64,000 bases of DNA from Faecousia sp. (GCA_029257335.1 JARIBV010000133.1:1-64000), one strand, 5' to 3'; positions 50,363 to 59,074 are shown, counted from the first letter of the stretch. Translations and numbers: made by a program. Notes: generated by a model from the letters alone, not told the origin.

Positions 50363-50932
50363 CTACACCCCCCAGGTCAGCACATATTCATAGGTGATGG
50401 ACGGGTCCAGCGCGACGGGCAGACCCACATTGAAGCCGGTGGGCCACATGGCCACCGCAAGCTTCTGAGCGTCCATGGGGTCAGCGTCCATGATCCACAG
50501 GGGATTGTAGGCACATTCAAAGCTGGAACCATCCATGGTACGGACGCTTAAATTGGGGGTGTTGTCGATGGTGCTCAAGGAATTGTTGGGGCCGAAGGTG
50601 AGGTCCGTGCCGTCGGGGGTGACGGAGGGGACATAGAGCTGGACTTTGTAGACCATGTCTCCGGAGGAATTGGGGAATTTCGTACCCTTGGGATACATGC
50701 AGAAGGAAAAGGGCTTCAGCTGCCCCAGATTGTGGACCAGCTTCAGGATCAAAGGCTCCCCGCCGCCTCCGGCTACGGTATACTGGCCCCGGTGCACCAG
50801 ATTGGAAGACTGGTAGCCTGCAAAGAGTGTCTTCATGGCGCTGGAGAGATCGGGATGCTGCGTGCCGGTGATGTTGTTGGAGATGCGCAGCAGATTTTGC
50901 AGTTTTTCGATCACAGCTTGGGCTGTGGCCAT
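50363..50932 (-). CDS. Phage structural protein of unknown function
   Basis: A 189-aa protein with a helical head (MATAQAVIEKLQNLLRISNN) and a beta-rich remainder (KLVHNLGQLKPFSFCMYPKG, ending SITYEYVLTWGV). No family was recognised. GGAGGGAACTAACC precedes the ATG. It lies between a fibre-like protein and the chitin-binding-like protein, so a tail or fibre part is likely. Confidence 0.72.
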   Translation of the reverse strand: MATAQAVIEKLQNLLRISNNITGTQHPDLSSAMKTLFAGYQSSNLVHRGQYTVAGGGGEPLILKLVHNLGQLKPFSFCMYPKGTKFPNSSGDMVYKVQLYVPSVTPDGTDLTFGPNNSLSTIDNTPNLSVRTMDGSSFECAYNPLWIMDADPMDAQKLAVAMWPTGFNVGLPVALDPSITYEYVLTWGV

Positions 50933-50934
50933 GG

Positions 50935-51618
50935 TTAGTTCCCTCCAATCAGCCGGTCAATGGCATTCACGGAGCCTGCAAGCAGGGAATCCACGTATGC
51001 CTTATTGACGGCATCGGTATTTTTTAGGGGATTTGCCAGAGGGCCCACACGGATGGGCTGGCTCTGACCTCCCAGACGGATGGTGCTGTCCGGATCGGTG
51101 GTGGCAGCCAGGGGAAACAAATCGGCTCCGTTGCGGGACTGAAACCGGACACAGCCGCCGCGCAGCCGCAGATCTCCCTGCAAGGTACCGTCGAAGGTGC
51201 CGTCCCTGCCGTTTTCCACGGTGTAGGTCCAGGAGGTGCCGTCGGTGTAGGTGATGGTATAGGTGTCGGTTTTTCCCTGGGTGCCGGTTTTGGCAATGCT
51301 CTGGATGCCCCGGTTTTTAAAGGACCCCACATTCTGGGTCACACCGTCGGTATAGGCCAGCATCAGGTGATCTCCTTCCATATAGGCGTGGGAAATGCCC
51401 CGGCCCCGGATGGAGCCTACGTTCTGGGTGGTGCCGTCGGAAAAATGGAGAATGAGATCATCGCCTTTTACCTGGGCCAGGGTAATGCCCCGGCCTGCCA
51501 CGGTGCCCAGATTCAGCTGGGTCCCGTCTGTGAGGGTCACATGCAGACGGCCGCCTTTGACCTCCACCTGGGCGATGCCCCGCTGGATGACCCCCTTTAC
51601 ACTTGCTGTAATATTCAT
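50935..51618 (-). CDS. Phage tail-fibre-like protein with tandem 29-residue repeats
   Basis: A 227-aa protein. Three copies of a repeat of about 29 residues open the protein, each ending near DGTxxNVGxxxGRGI (LTDGTQLNLGTVAGRGI, FSDGTTQNVGSIRGRGI, YTDGVTQNVGSFKNRGI), followed by a fourth weaker unit. The end (RVGPLANPLKNTDAVNKAYVDSLL) resembles the chaperone-like or trimer-forming stems of phage fibres. AGGTGAACCG precedes the ATG. Confidence 0.82.
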   Translation of the reverse strand: MNITASVKGVIQRGIAQVEVKGGRLHVTLTDGTQLNLGTVAGRGITLAQVKGDDLILHFSDGTTQNVGSIRGRGISHAYMEGDHLMLAYTDGVTQNVGSFKNRGIQSIAKTGTQGKTDTYTITYTDGTSWTYTVENGRDGTFDGTLQGDLRLRGGCVRFQSRNGADLFPLAATTDPDSTIRLGGQSQPIRVGPLANPLKNTDAVNKAYVDSLLAGSVNAIDRLIGGN

Positions 51619-51622
51619 CGGT

Positions 51623-51961
51623 TCACCTCACGATCAAAGGCTGGTCCGTGACCACAGTGGTCCATTGGCTGTTGTGGCGGACACGGATGCGGTAGTGATA
51701 TCGCCCCTGGGGAAGATCGCCCCGGAGGGGCAGGGAAATGCGGTGGCTCTGCGAGGCCGTCACTTTGAGAACCACCTGCCGGGAGCGGTTGAAGAGGGTC
51801 AGCTCCACCTCCTCGGAGGTACCGGGGGAAACGGGGGTCCCGTCCTGATCCCGAAGCTCCAGGGAAAAGTCGATAGAGCCTGTATCTCCGGCGCAGCACA
51901 AAATCTCGCCGGATTCAATGCAGGGGGAAAGCCCGGAAGAGGGGATATTGGAATGATCCAG
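51623..51961 (-). CDS. Small phage protein, probably tail; possible CTG start
   Basis: About 112 aa, beta-rich (SIDFSLELRDQDGTPV, YHYRIRVRHNSQWTTVV), like an Ig-fold baseplate or fibre module. The ORF track begins at a TTG at 51901, but the frame is open to a stop 20 codons earlier, and AAAGGAG sits eight bases ahead of a CTG at 51961. No ATG is available. I prefer the CTG start with modest confidence. It is followed four bases later by the fibre gene. Confidence 0.6.
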   Translation of the reverse strand: MDHSNIPSSGLSPCIESGEILCCAGDTGSIDFSLELRDQDGTPVSPGTSEEVELTLFNRSRQVVLKVTASQSHRISLPLRGDLPQGRYHYRIRVRHNSQWTTVVTDQPLIVR

Positions 51962-52054
51962 AGGGGGTCATCTCCTTTCTGTGCGAAAATAGTGGGATGG
52001 GTTCCGGCGGGAAGAAGGCAGGCGGCGTTTTGGCAGCGCCGCCTGCGCCTCTTT

Positions 52055-52885
52055 TTAATAAGGGGTGTTGACCCGGTCCATGAGATGGGGAGGGGCCTTG
52101 GGGTGGTCCTTCTTTTCCCGTTCGGACTCCAGATCCGCAATGATGCGGTTGAATTCGGCCAGGGCTTCCCAGGGATAGCCCTCGGCCTTGAGGAACCGCC
52201 AGCGATCCGTGGGGCCTTTGCCCTGGCGCAGCCACTCCTCTGCCAGCACATAGAGATAGGGGTCGGAGTCGGTCTCGAAGGTTCGGCGGGGTTTTCCACC
52301 GCTTCGGCCGCCGCCGCTTCGGCTGCCGCCGGCTGAGGCGTTTCGCAGGGCCTGGGCCTGATCCCGGTCGAATTCCTGCTGCCACTGGTGCTGCTTGCTG
52401 TCAAATTCCTTCTGCCAGTTCTCCTGCTGCTGCTTGCGGTCCTGCTCCTGCATGGCAAGGCCGTATTCTTCCAGCCAGTTGCGGTAGGCATCCTGCCAGC
52501 GGGAGTAGTCGGCAGACTCCTGCTGGGTCTTTAACTGGTACAGGTCCAGAAGATCCTGTCCTTCCCGGTCATAGACGCTGTGGGCCTGGGCGTACAGCTC
52601 CGGCACCAGTTGATTGAGCTGCTCCAGATAGGCGTTGTAGGCCTGCTGTCCCACATTCTGGCTGTAGGAGGTGCTGTAGCCTCCCGTGAGGCCGGCGGCC
52701 TTGCCCTGGGTGTCCGCCATGGCCTGTCGGCCCAGATTGATATACTGGTTTTTATACTGCTGATACAGGGAATTTTCGTCCAGATCAAAGGTAAAGGGCT
52801 TTCTGGTGGTGATCTTTTCATAGATCTGGTCCAGCTCTTCTTTGTGCTGGGACTGATATTGCTGTGGTTTTTTCTTAGTTTCCAT
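52055..52885 (-). CDS. Phage protein, Gln/Arg-rich helical
   Basis: A 276-aa protein, helical and polar, with a Gln/Trp-rich middle (QQQENWQKEFDSKQHQWQQEFD) and a Gly/Arg linker (GGSRSGGGRSGG). Such proteins occur in Clostridia phages near tail genes, but the function is unknown. The ATG at 52885 follows GGGAGGATCGTG. Its start overlaps the small gene at 52875-52997. A 93-base gap with no feature separates it from the next gene. Confidence 0.75.
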   Translation of the reverse strand: METKKKPQQYQSQHKEELDQIYEKITTRKPFTFDLDENSLYQQYKNQYINLGRQAMADTQGKAAGLTGGYSTSYSQNVGQQAYNAYLEQLNQLVPELYAQAHSVYDREGQDLLDLYQLKTQQESADYSRWQDAYRNWLEEYGLAMQEQDRKQQQENWQKEFDSKQHQWQQEFDRDQAQALRNASAGGSRSGGGRSGGKPRRTFETDSDPYLYVLAEEWLRQGKGPTDRWRFLKAEGYPWEALAEFNRIIADLESEREKKDHPKAPPHLMDRVNTPY

Positions 52886-52997
52886 CACGATCCTCCCGAT
52901 TCAGTTGTGCAATGAGAAGAAACAGATACCGATACAGGGCTTGGACCTGTTCCTGTGTGGTGCCCTGGGGCCGTGGGGGCTGGGGCAGAACATTCAT
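52875..52997 (-). CDS. Small phage protein (40 aa), missed by the ORF track
   Basis: MNVLPQPPRPQGTTQEQVQALYRYLFLLIAQ... ending ...NREDRDGN. It starts in an ATGA overlap with the preceding 574-aa gene and ends 11 bases inside the next gene. AAGGAAGTG lies about nine bases ahead of the ATG. The overlaps on both sides and the ribosome site support a real gene. Function unknown. Confidence 0.65.
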   Translation of the reverse strand: MNVLPQPPRPQGTTQEQVQALYRYLFLLIAQLNREDRDGN

Positions 52998-54718
52998 GGG
53001 GTGTCACTTCCTTGTTCGTAGATTCTGGTAAGGGTGTAGATCTCCACCTGTCCATGGCCCTCCAGCCGCAGCCGCAGATGGTCGCAGCGCCGGGGGAAGA
53101 TCACCACCTGATGGGTGATGAGGCTGCCGTCCCCCTGCACATGGCTCACATGGTGCCAGGTCTCCTGGTCGTCATAGGACACCAGCACATCTGCCCAGGC
53201 ACCGGGACTGGGCCGCAGCCGCAGAAGGAGCCGCCGCAGGAACTGCCGGTGCTCCGTGGCCAGCTCAAAGGCGCCGGATTCTGCCCACCAGGACACGGGT
53301 TCCTGCCCGGCCTCCACCTCATAGATGCTGTCCTTTGTGGAAAATACCAGGGTGTTGGTGTCTCCGGCAAAATGGCGGATCTGGGGGCTGTCCTCCCGGT
53401 GCCAGATGCCGAGAGCGGTGTCAAACACATACAGTCCGCCGGGAATGGACAGATACAGCTTGTCTCCCAAAGCCCCGGCCAGGGCCTTGGTGCAGGAAAG
53501 AGGTCCCAGCGCCTGGGAAACGGTCTTGGGATAGGAGCCGTCATAGGCCACCACTTCTCTTCCCGTGCAGTAGTACAGCACCTCCTGACACACCGCCAGA
53601 GAGTCGGGCACGGGGCCCCGGCAGTTGGCCACGGAAATCTGATGGGCACCGCCGGAGGAGGGGTACACGGTTTCCATGGAGTTGGCCTTGAAGAAGACGG
53701 GCCTTCCCTGATAGGTCACGGCTCCGGTCCAGGGGCCCTGAGAGCCCCGAGAGGCCACATAGCTGTCCGTGGAGAGCCCTTCAAACTTGTTCCAGTTTTT
53801 GAAATCCCCCAGAGCGCAGGCATAGATCTCGTTGACCAGGGTGCCGTCTTTGTGGGAAGGGCCGTAGCGGCAGCCCCAGAGGCGGTTTCCTGCCTCCACC
53901 ACATAATCCAGCTGAGGACACTGCCGCAGGACCCGAAACACCCCTCTGGTCTGGACCGTGGTTCTGGGCAGGATCCCCGGCACGATGAGGAAGTTGTCGC
54001 CCACCTCCGTCAGGGTGCAGCAGGGATTGACAACCGCACCGTCAGGCAGCGTCAGGCCGTCCAGCGTTACGCCGTCTCCTCTGGAAAAGCCGTCTCCCAG
54101 ATGAGGGGCGGACAGCTTTACATAAGTGTCGGCAACGGCAGTCCAGCTTTTAAGGCCGGAGTCCCACTGCTTGAGACACAGAGGGCCGCTGCCATCCAGC
54201 CAAAGGGTGCCTCCGGAGGGGCTTGCGGGGGGCTCCGACTGGGGGGTTACGGAGTACACCGTTCCTTCCCGATTGCAAAGCTCCATTTTCAGATTCACAT
54301 TGGCGGTGGAAAAGCCGATGAGGTTGTCCACCAGACCATAGTCCTGGGGATCTGCGGTGTTGAGATAGGAGGGGGACATATACATGCCCAGATGGAAGAA
54401 CAGGAGATAGGACCCCATGGACAAAATGGTGATCTCGTCGGTTCCGCCGATGGTGAGGGGGTGGATTTTCCCCCCCACCACAATGTGGTTGTCCGTCACA
54501 TAGACCGGGCCGTCCATCCAGCCCAGTCCCCGGAGGTTCTGGCCGGAAATGCGCCGGACCCTGCTTTTTCTGGGGCACAGCAGGGGATAGCGGTGGGAGG
54601 AGAGATTCTCCTCCCCCTGCATCTCTCCCTCCCCGATGCGGCTGGCCCGATTGAGGCCCCCGAAGGCCTGTAGGGTCTTGCGGATCTCTCTGGGCACCGT
54701 CAGTTTGGGATAGAACAT
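52994..54718 (-). CDS. Large phage structural protein, probably tail or stopper
   Basis: A 574-aa protein, beta-rich throughout, without any tape-measure-like coiled coil. Repeated strands such as PQLDYVVEAGNRLWGC and SKDSIYEVEAGQEPVSW suggest a propeller-like fold. It is the largest gene between capsid and lysis genes. MFYPKLTVP at 54718 is chosen over the ORF track start because AAAGGAGGCTGCCT precedes it. It ends in the ATGA overlap with the 40-aa gene. Confidence 0.75.
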   Translation of the reverse strand: MFYPKLTVPREIRKTLQAFGGLNRASRIGEGEMQGEENLSSHRYPLLCPRKSRVRRISGQNLRGLGWMDGPVYVTDNHIVVGGKIHPLTIGGTDEITILSMGSYLLFFHLGMYMSPSYLNTADPQDYGLVDNLIGFSTANVNLKMELCNREGTVYSVTPQSEPPASPSGGTLWLDGSGPLCLKQWDSGLKSWTAVADTYVKLSAPHLGDGFSRGDGVTLDGLTLPDGAVVNPCCTLTEVGDNFLIVPGILPRTTVQTRGVFRVLRQCPQLDYVVEAGNRLWGCRYGPSHKDGTLVNEIYACALGDFKNWNKFEGLSTDSYVASRGSQGPWTGAVTYQGRPVFFKANSMETVYPSSGGAHQISVANCRGPVPDSLAVCQEVLYYCTGREVVAYDGSYPKTVSQALGPLSCTKALAGALGDKLYLSIPGGLYVFDTALGIWHREDSPQIRHFAGDTNTLVFSTKDSIYEVEAGQEPVSWWAESGAFELATEHRQFLRRLLLRLRPSPGAWADVLVSYDDQETWHHVSHVQGDGSLITHQVVIFPRRCDHLRLRLEGHGQVEIYTLTRIYEQGSDTP

Positions 54719-54735
54719 AGGCAGCCTCCTTTCTG

Positions 54736-55110
54736 CTAGAACAGCTTCAGACTCACCGCCCCCTTGGGGGGGCAGGTGCGGTTCACGGCATCCATATAGG
54801 TGAGAAGGGCGCTGTGGTACTGGGCGGCGGCATTGTTGCACAGAAGCGTCTCTCCCAGGACCTCGGCGGTTTTCATCTCCAGATAGGGTCCATAGAGGGT
54901 GTCATAGGGAAACGGGACCAAAAGGGGAGTGGAAAGATCCGTGTCCCCGTCATAGGGGAGAAAGAAGGTCTCATCCGCTATATAATGGGTTTGCAGAAGC
55001 TCTTTGTGCATGGCCCCGTCCAGGTGGGACAGCCACTGCACCATGACCTCCGCCGGAACCACCGCCCCGAATCGGCGGCGGGAGGCGGTGATCGCTTCGC
55101 CGATGGTCAT
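54736..55110 (-). CDS. Phage head-tail connector-like protein
   Basis: A 124-aa protein. Small, mixed fold, right after the capsid and a small protein, the place of adaptor proteins. MTIGEAITASRRRFG, then PYDTLYGPYLEMKTAEVLGE, suggest a gp6-like adaptor. GAGGTGATTGC precedes the ATG. Assignment rests on position. Confidence 0.6.
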   Translation of the reverse strand: MTIGEAITASRRRFGAVVPAEVMVQWLSHLDGAMHKELLQTHYIADETFFLPYDGDTDLSTPLLVPFPYDTLYGPYLEMKTAEVLGETLLCNNAAAQYHSALLTYMDAVNRTCPPKGAVSLKLF

Positions 55111-55119
55111 GCAATCACC

Positions 55120-55314
55120 TCAATCCTGACTGTTTTCCTGAAGGAAGGCGTCGTTTTTCTCCTGGGCGGCCCGGGCATTGGCCAGGACCTCTGCCACGGC
55201 ATCGTCCACCTGGACCTCCACGCCCCGCTGGATGCGCCAGCCCTGTCCGTTGACGCCCACAAAAATATCGGCTTCCTGGCCCTTCTGGGCTCTGGGTAAA
55301 AATACGGTTTTCAT
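55120..55314 (-). CDS. Small phage protein next to the capsid gene
   Basis: A 64-aa protein: VFLPRAQKGQEADIFVGVNGQGWRIQRG then a charged helix with EVLANARAAQEKND. Very strong ribosome site TAAGGAGGTAACCGACT. Its place is typical of capsid-stabilising or head completion proteins; not recognised. Confidence 0.7.
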   Translation of the reverse strand: MKTVFLPRAQKGQEADIFVGVNGQGWRIQRGVEVQVDDAVAEVLANARAAQEKNDAFLQENSQD

Positions 55315-55328
55315 AGTCGGTTACCTCC

Positions 55329-56363
55329 TTAGTTGGCTTCGTCTACAGAAGAGAAGGAAGAGCCGCTTTCCACGCGGACCATTCTCTCCTGATAGAGGAT
55401 CTGGGTTGCGGATTCAAACTTATAGCCCACGGTGGAGAACTGGTTCAGAGGACCGCCCACCTGAGACTTGTCCTTGATGATCATTTCCAGGCCCATGCCC
55501 TCCGGGTCCACCACGCCAAAGGCGTTCTTGCCGAAGAACAAGGTGGCGTAGACCATGGCGCCTCCTGCGCCGCCGGTCATGACCGGGGCCTCCGTGGACT
55601 CGATGAAGCGGCAGCCACGGAGCTGGCCGATTTCGCCCTTGAAAATATCGGTGACGGCGGCATACTTGTGGGCTTCCACCCACTCCTGACTGGCGGTGAG
55701 GTCATAGGCAACGGAGGGGTGGATGACAGCCACATACCACTTGCCGTCAAACTTGGGCGCCTTGCACTTTTTCAGCCAGGTTACGGCCTTGTGCACCACA
55801 TCGGGAGTGAGCTTGCACTCGGCGGTGAGGGTGGCACGGGAGGTGTTGGGGGTGCTGCCCTTGGGGGCGTACATCACATTGGTGCCGGTGAGAAGCACAT
55901 TGCGGACCAGGGTGTCTGCGGTGGCGCCTGCGGCGGCACCCATTTCCTCGGTGGCACCCAGAATGATGGGGTCCACGGCGTGCAGGTCCAGCTGGTCGGA
56001 GATAGAGGTGTAGTCACCGAACTGCTGCACCTCAACGGAGGTGGAAGTCATGCCGAACTGCTTGCCGGTGGGGATGACCGCCTCTACCAGAGGGGTCATG
56101 GCCTTTTCAAAGGTGTTGAACTTTCTCCACTGGACGGTCTTGCCGTGGTTCCGGGGGAGGATCTGCTTTCTGCCCAGCTGGGTGAACACCAGCTGAGGAC
56201 GGGAGTTTTCCAGAAGCTCCGTGTCATAATAGGTTTTCATGGTGTGGCTCATGCCGTTGTTGGTGGTAGTGGTTCCCTTGTAGGCATCGGAGGTGCCGGT
56301 GGTGGTGTTGACCAGGGTGCCGCCTTCGGCAAAGAGCTGCAAATCCAGAATATCGTTCATCAT
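55329..56363 (-). CDS. Phage major capsid protein, N4-gp56 family
   Basis: A 344-aa capsid protein of the N4-gp56 type: the family pattern GKTVQWRKFNTFEKAMTPLVEAVIPTGKQ and QFGDYTSISDQLDLHAVDP is clear. N-terminus is MMNDILDLQLFAEGGT; the LDLQLFA part matches the motif at which Prp-type proteases cut ribosomal protein L27 and phage capsids. The third Met of the ORF track is used, as AAAGGAGAATGTAT gives proper spacing. A Prp-like protease gene lies two genes upstream. Confidence 0.9.
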   Translation of the reverse strand: MMNDILDLQLFAEGGTLVNTTTGTSDAYKGTTTTNNGMSHTMKTYYDTELLENSRPQLVFTQLGRKQILPRNHGKTVQWRKFNTFEKAMTPLVEAVIPTGKQFGMTSTSVEVQQFGDYTSISDQLDLHAVDPIILGATEEMGAAAGATADTLVRNVLLTGTNVMYAPKGSTPNTSRATLTAECKLTPDVVHKAVTWLKKCKAPKFDGKWYVAVIHPSVAYDLTASQEWVEAHKYAAVTDIFKGEIGQLRGCRFIESTEAPVMTGGAGGAMVYATLFFGKNAFGVVDPEGMGLEMIIKDKSQVGGPLNQFSTVGYKFESATQILYQERMVRVESGSSFSSVDEAN

Positions 56364-56476
56364 ATACATTCTCCTTTTCCTGTGTGACAGATTGTGTTAC
56401 GGACGGATGAGGCACAGCGAAAGCTGCGTCGCAGAGAATCCTACATGCACATCCCCCCCTTTCTGCGGGACATGGG

Positions 56477-57100
56477 CTAAAAGATCACCCGTTCCCCCCG
56501 CATGGCCCGGTTGCGGTAGTCCTGCCGCTGCTGCTGGGTGAAATAGCGGGGATCCCGGATGCAGACGCCCCCCTGGGCACCCCCCAGGGCGCCCTCTCTG
56601 GGACGAAGGCTGCCGGACTGAAGGGCCTGGGTCATCTCCAGGGCGGTCTGCCGGGCCACCTGTGCCATGGCCCTGCCGATCATCTCCTTGAGATGGATCA
56701 GCTCATAGGCGGTTTCCACGGGAAAGCCTGTGGCAATGAGACGGCCAAAGGCCGGATTCTCCATTTCCTTCACCAGATCCAGCTGGGGAAACCGTTTCCG
56801 GGCCTGCTGAAACTGGCGGTAGACCGTGTCCCAGGGATGCTCGGGCGGCTTGGAAGGCTCCGGGTCAGAAGCGGCCTCGTCCTGCTTCGGTGCCTCAGAG
56901 GCGGGGTCCTGCTTCGATGTCTCAGAGGCGGGTTCCTGCTTTCGGTCATGGCAGGGGGGCTTCTCCCGGGTCTTGGCAGGAGCATCTTGCTCCTGCGGGG
57001 AAAGAGTAAGCTCTGCACGGGTCTTCTCCTGGACCTGCTGCTGGATCCGTGCCAGCTTCTGCTTGTCCGGCTGTCTGCCGGAGGTGGGGGTTTTGTCCAT
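56477..57100 (-). CDS. Scaffold-like phage protein
   Basis: A 207-aa, highly charged and low-complexity protein (KQEPASETSKQDPASEAPKQDEA) with helical ends. The position between portal/protease and the capsid, and the composition, are typical of scaffold proteins, which are removed after head assembly. AGAAAGGAGATACCT precedes the ATG. The protease reading frame overlaps its first 155 bases. Not recognised by sequence. Confidence 0.65.
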   Translation of the reverse strand: MDKTPTSGRQPDKQKLARIQQQVQEKTRAELTLSPQEQDAPAKTREKPPCHDRKQEPASETSKQDPASEAPKQDEAASDPEPSKPPEHPWDTVYRQFQQARKRFPQLDLVKEMENPAFGRLIATGFPVETAYELIHLKEMIGRAMAQVARQTALEMTQALQSGSLRPREGALGGAQGGVCIRDPRYFTQQQRQDYRNRAMRGERVIF

Positions 57101-57401
57101 AGGTATCTCCTTTCTTCCCTTGGGTTATGGAAATTTCGGCAGGATAGATGCGGGAAAGAAGCTCCAGCCCTGCCGCCACAAAGGACACTGCCTGCCGGGA
57201 AACGGTTCCCGGCGTGCCCACGATGTGGGCGTAGCCCGGCTCTAAAACGGCGGTTTGCAGGCATTGATCCTGCCGAAGCCGTGCCGCCATGGCGCACACC
57301 AGCATACTCACCGCCGCACAGACCAGATCCTGCCCCTTCGGGGCCACCCCTGCGTGGCCTCGCAGCTCCACCTCATAGGTGGTATAGATCCCCCGGATCA
57401 T
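56946..57401 (-). CDS. Prp-like cysteine protease (ribosomal-processing-protease family), phage-encoded
   Basis: A 151-aa protein whose first 100 residues match Prp/YsxB: catalytic His in ELRGHAGVAPKGQD and catalytic Cys in VCAAVSMLVCAMA. In staphylococci, Prp removes the N-terminal tag of L27 and the leaders of some phage capsids. Here it is next to scaffold and capsid genes, so it probably matures the phage head. The usual family size is about 110; the last 50 residues overlap the scaffold gene in another frame and may be non-functional. ATG overlaps the portal stop (ATGA). Confidence 0.78.
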   Translation of the reverse strand: MIRGIYTTYEVELRGHAGVAPKGQDLVCAAVSMLVCAMAARLRQDQCLQTAVLEPGYAHIVGTPGTVSRQAVSFVAAGLELLSRIYPAEISITQGKKGDTYGQNPHLRQTAGQAEAGTDPAAGPGEDPCRAYSFPAGARCSCQDPGEAPLP

Positions 57402-59074
57402 CGGGGCTTTGCTCCGTCCCGGGCCTGGGCCCTGGCATTGGCCAGATACGCAGGTTCTTTTCGGGCAGGAGGAGGGAGCTTTGCCTTGCCGGGAGGGGGT
57501 GGAGCGGGCAGGAGCAGGGCATTTTTCTCCACCAGCTGCAAAAGCTTCTCCTTTCCCTTGAAATCCATCATCTGCAAAAGTCCTCTGGCAGCGGCGGCAT
57601 TCTGGGGCTGGAATACCCCCAGCTGATAGAGCTGGATGGCCAGCTGGTTGGCACTTTCTCTGGAATAGGGGCTTTCGGCCTGAATCTGCACCTCGATGTC
57701 AAACACCGGGAGTCTGGCTCCCATGCCAAGCGCCTGGGGCCGCAGATGGGCGTTGGAATAGCGGCAGAAGCTGAGCCCGTCTTCTCCCACAATGCGGAAG
57801 GTGCGGGGAATGTCATAAAACTGCCGGATAAGCTCGATGCAAAGCTCAATGATGTGCCGGAAGGTGCGGTAAGACCCTGCAATCATGTCCCGGCTCAGTC
57901 CGTTTCCTGCCTCCTGCAAGGCCACGATGGCAGAGGCGGCAGTGACGGAGGCAGCACCGCCGTTGTTGATGTCCCGGTTGCCGGAGACCTCCTTGATCTC
58001 GTTGATCTTCATTTGCATATATTCCACGGCATTGCCCGGCATGGGGCTGGTCTGGATTTGCAGGATGCTGTCGGCATCCACCCGGCCCTGCACATGGACG
58101 AACTTCTTGGTGAGGTCGGCGTATTCCTCTTCGTTCACGCCTCCGTCGGCCCGGACGAACCACCGGGGGGTGGAGGCCGCCACGGCGGACTGGACAAAGC
58201 AGTTGTTGAGAATGTCCACGATTTTCTGGGGGTCCTTGCACAGATCCACATAGCCGTATCCGCAGCCGGGGTAGCCCTCCTCCGGGAAGAGGGGATCAAA
58301 CAGGAAGGGGTACTGGCCGTGGTCATAGAGGCCCCGTTCCCAGAGCAAAGGGTCCTCCTCCGTGGCGTAGAGCACCACATCGTTCACATATTTGCAGTAA
58401 TGCAGCACTCCCCGAACTTTGTAGTACACCTCAATCACCGGGCTTTTGCCCTGGGTGGAGATGTTCTCGTCATAGTGGTACCGGCGCACAGGGGAGCTGC
58501 CGCTGCCAAGATGCCCCGCAAGGCCGGGATACTGGGCCAGCAGGACCTCATTGTCCTGCAAGGTCACATGGAACACATATCGGCTGTCCTGCAACCGGGA
58601 AACCCCGGGCTCCCAGAAGAGGTTCAGAATATCCACCTTCTGGATGGAGATGTCCCCCAGGCCGCCGTTTTTTTCCGCATCCCAGAATACGCCGTAGACA
58701 CCGGTGCCGGATTTGAGCTTGTACCACCACACATCGGACCAGACCTGTGCAAAGTCGTTTTGCTGTAGGATCACAGGCAGGATGGTGCTGAGCATTTTGG
58801 CCTCCTGCTGATCCTGGGCCTCTCTGGGCAGGCACAGGGCTTCGGGATAGGCGTCCACCGCATCGGAGTGCTTGGAGAGAATGGCGTTGACCAGCCAGCC
58901 GGAGGCGGGTTCCGGCTCGTCGGGGTTTTTGTCCCGGATGGAACGCCAGTGCCGCAGCTTCCAGAATTCCTCCGCCTCCACAATGCGTGACTCAATGGCC
59001 TGCTTGCCCCGGCGATATTCCTCCAGGGTGTTGGAAAACACCATGAGTCTGTCCTGATCGATTTGTTGATTCAT
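57398..59074 (-). CDS. Phage portal protein
   Basis: A 558-aa portal, which forms the DNA gate at one capsid vertex. Large, polar, with the expected order: clip/stem sequences with SGTGVYGVFWDAEKNGG, FVQSAVAASTPRWFV, and a helical core with SGNRDINNGGAASVTAASAIVALQEAG. The C-terminus is Pro-rich (PAPPPPGKAKLPPP). It lies between terminase and protease genes. AGGAGGAATCCA precedes the ATG. Confidence 0.88.
   Translation of the reverse strand: MNQQIDQDRLMVFSNTLEEYRRGKQAIESRIVEAEEFWKLRHWRSIRDKNPDEPEPASGWLVNAILSKHSDAVDAYPEALCLPREAQDQQEAKMLSTILPVILQQNDFAQVWSDVWWYKLKSGTGVYGVFWDAEKNGGLGDISIQKVDILNLFWEPGVSRLQDSRYVFHVTLQDNEVLLAQYPGLAGHLGSGSSPVRRYHYDENISTQGKSPVIEVYYKVRGVLHYCKYVNDVVLYATEEDPLLWERGLYDHGQYPFLFDPLFPEEGYPGCGYGYVDLCKDPQKIVDILNNCFVQSAVAASTPRWFVRADGGVNEEEYADLTKKFVHVQGRVDADSILQIQTSPMPGNAVEYMQMKINEIKEVSGNRDINNGGAASVTAASAIVALQEAGNGLSRDMIAGSYRTFRHIIELCIELIRQFYDIPRTFRIVGEDGLSFCRYSNAHLRPQALGMGARLPVFDIEVQIQAESPYSRESANQLAIQLYQLGVFQPQNAAAARGLLQMMDFKGKEKLLQLVEKNALLLPAPPPPGKAKLPPPARKEPAYLANARAQARDGAKPR

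Noticed and set aside
52955-54673. 572-aa plus-strand ORF
   Set aside because: Antisense to the 574-aa phage structural gene, which has overlaps and a strong ribosome site.
56693-58768. 691-aa plus-strand ORF
   Set aside because: Antisense to the portal, protease and scaffold genes.
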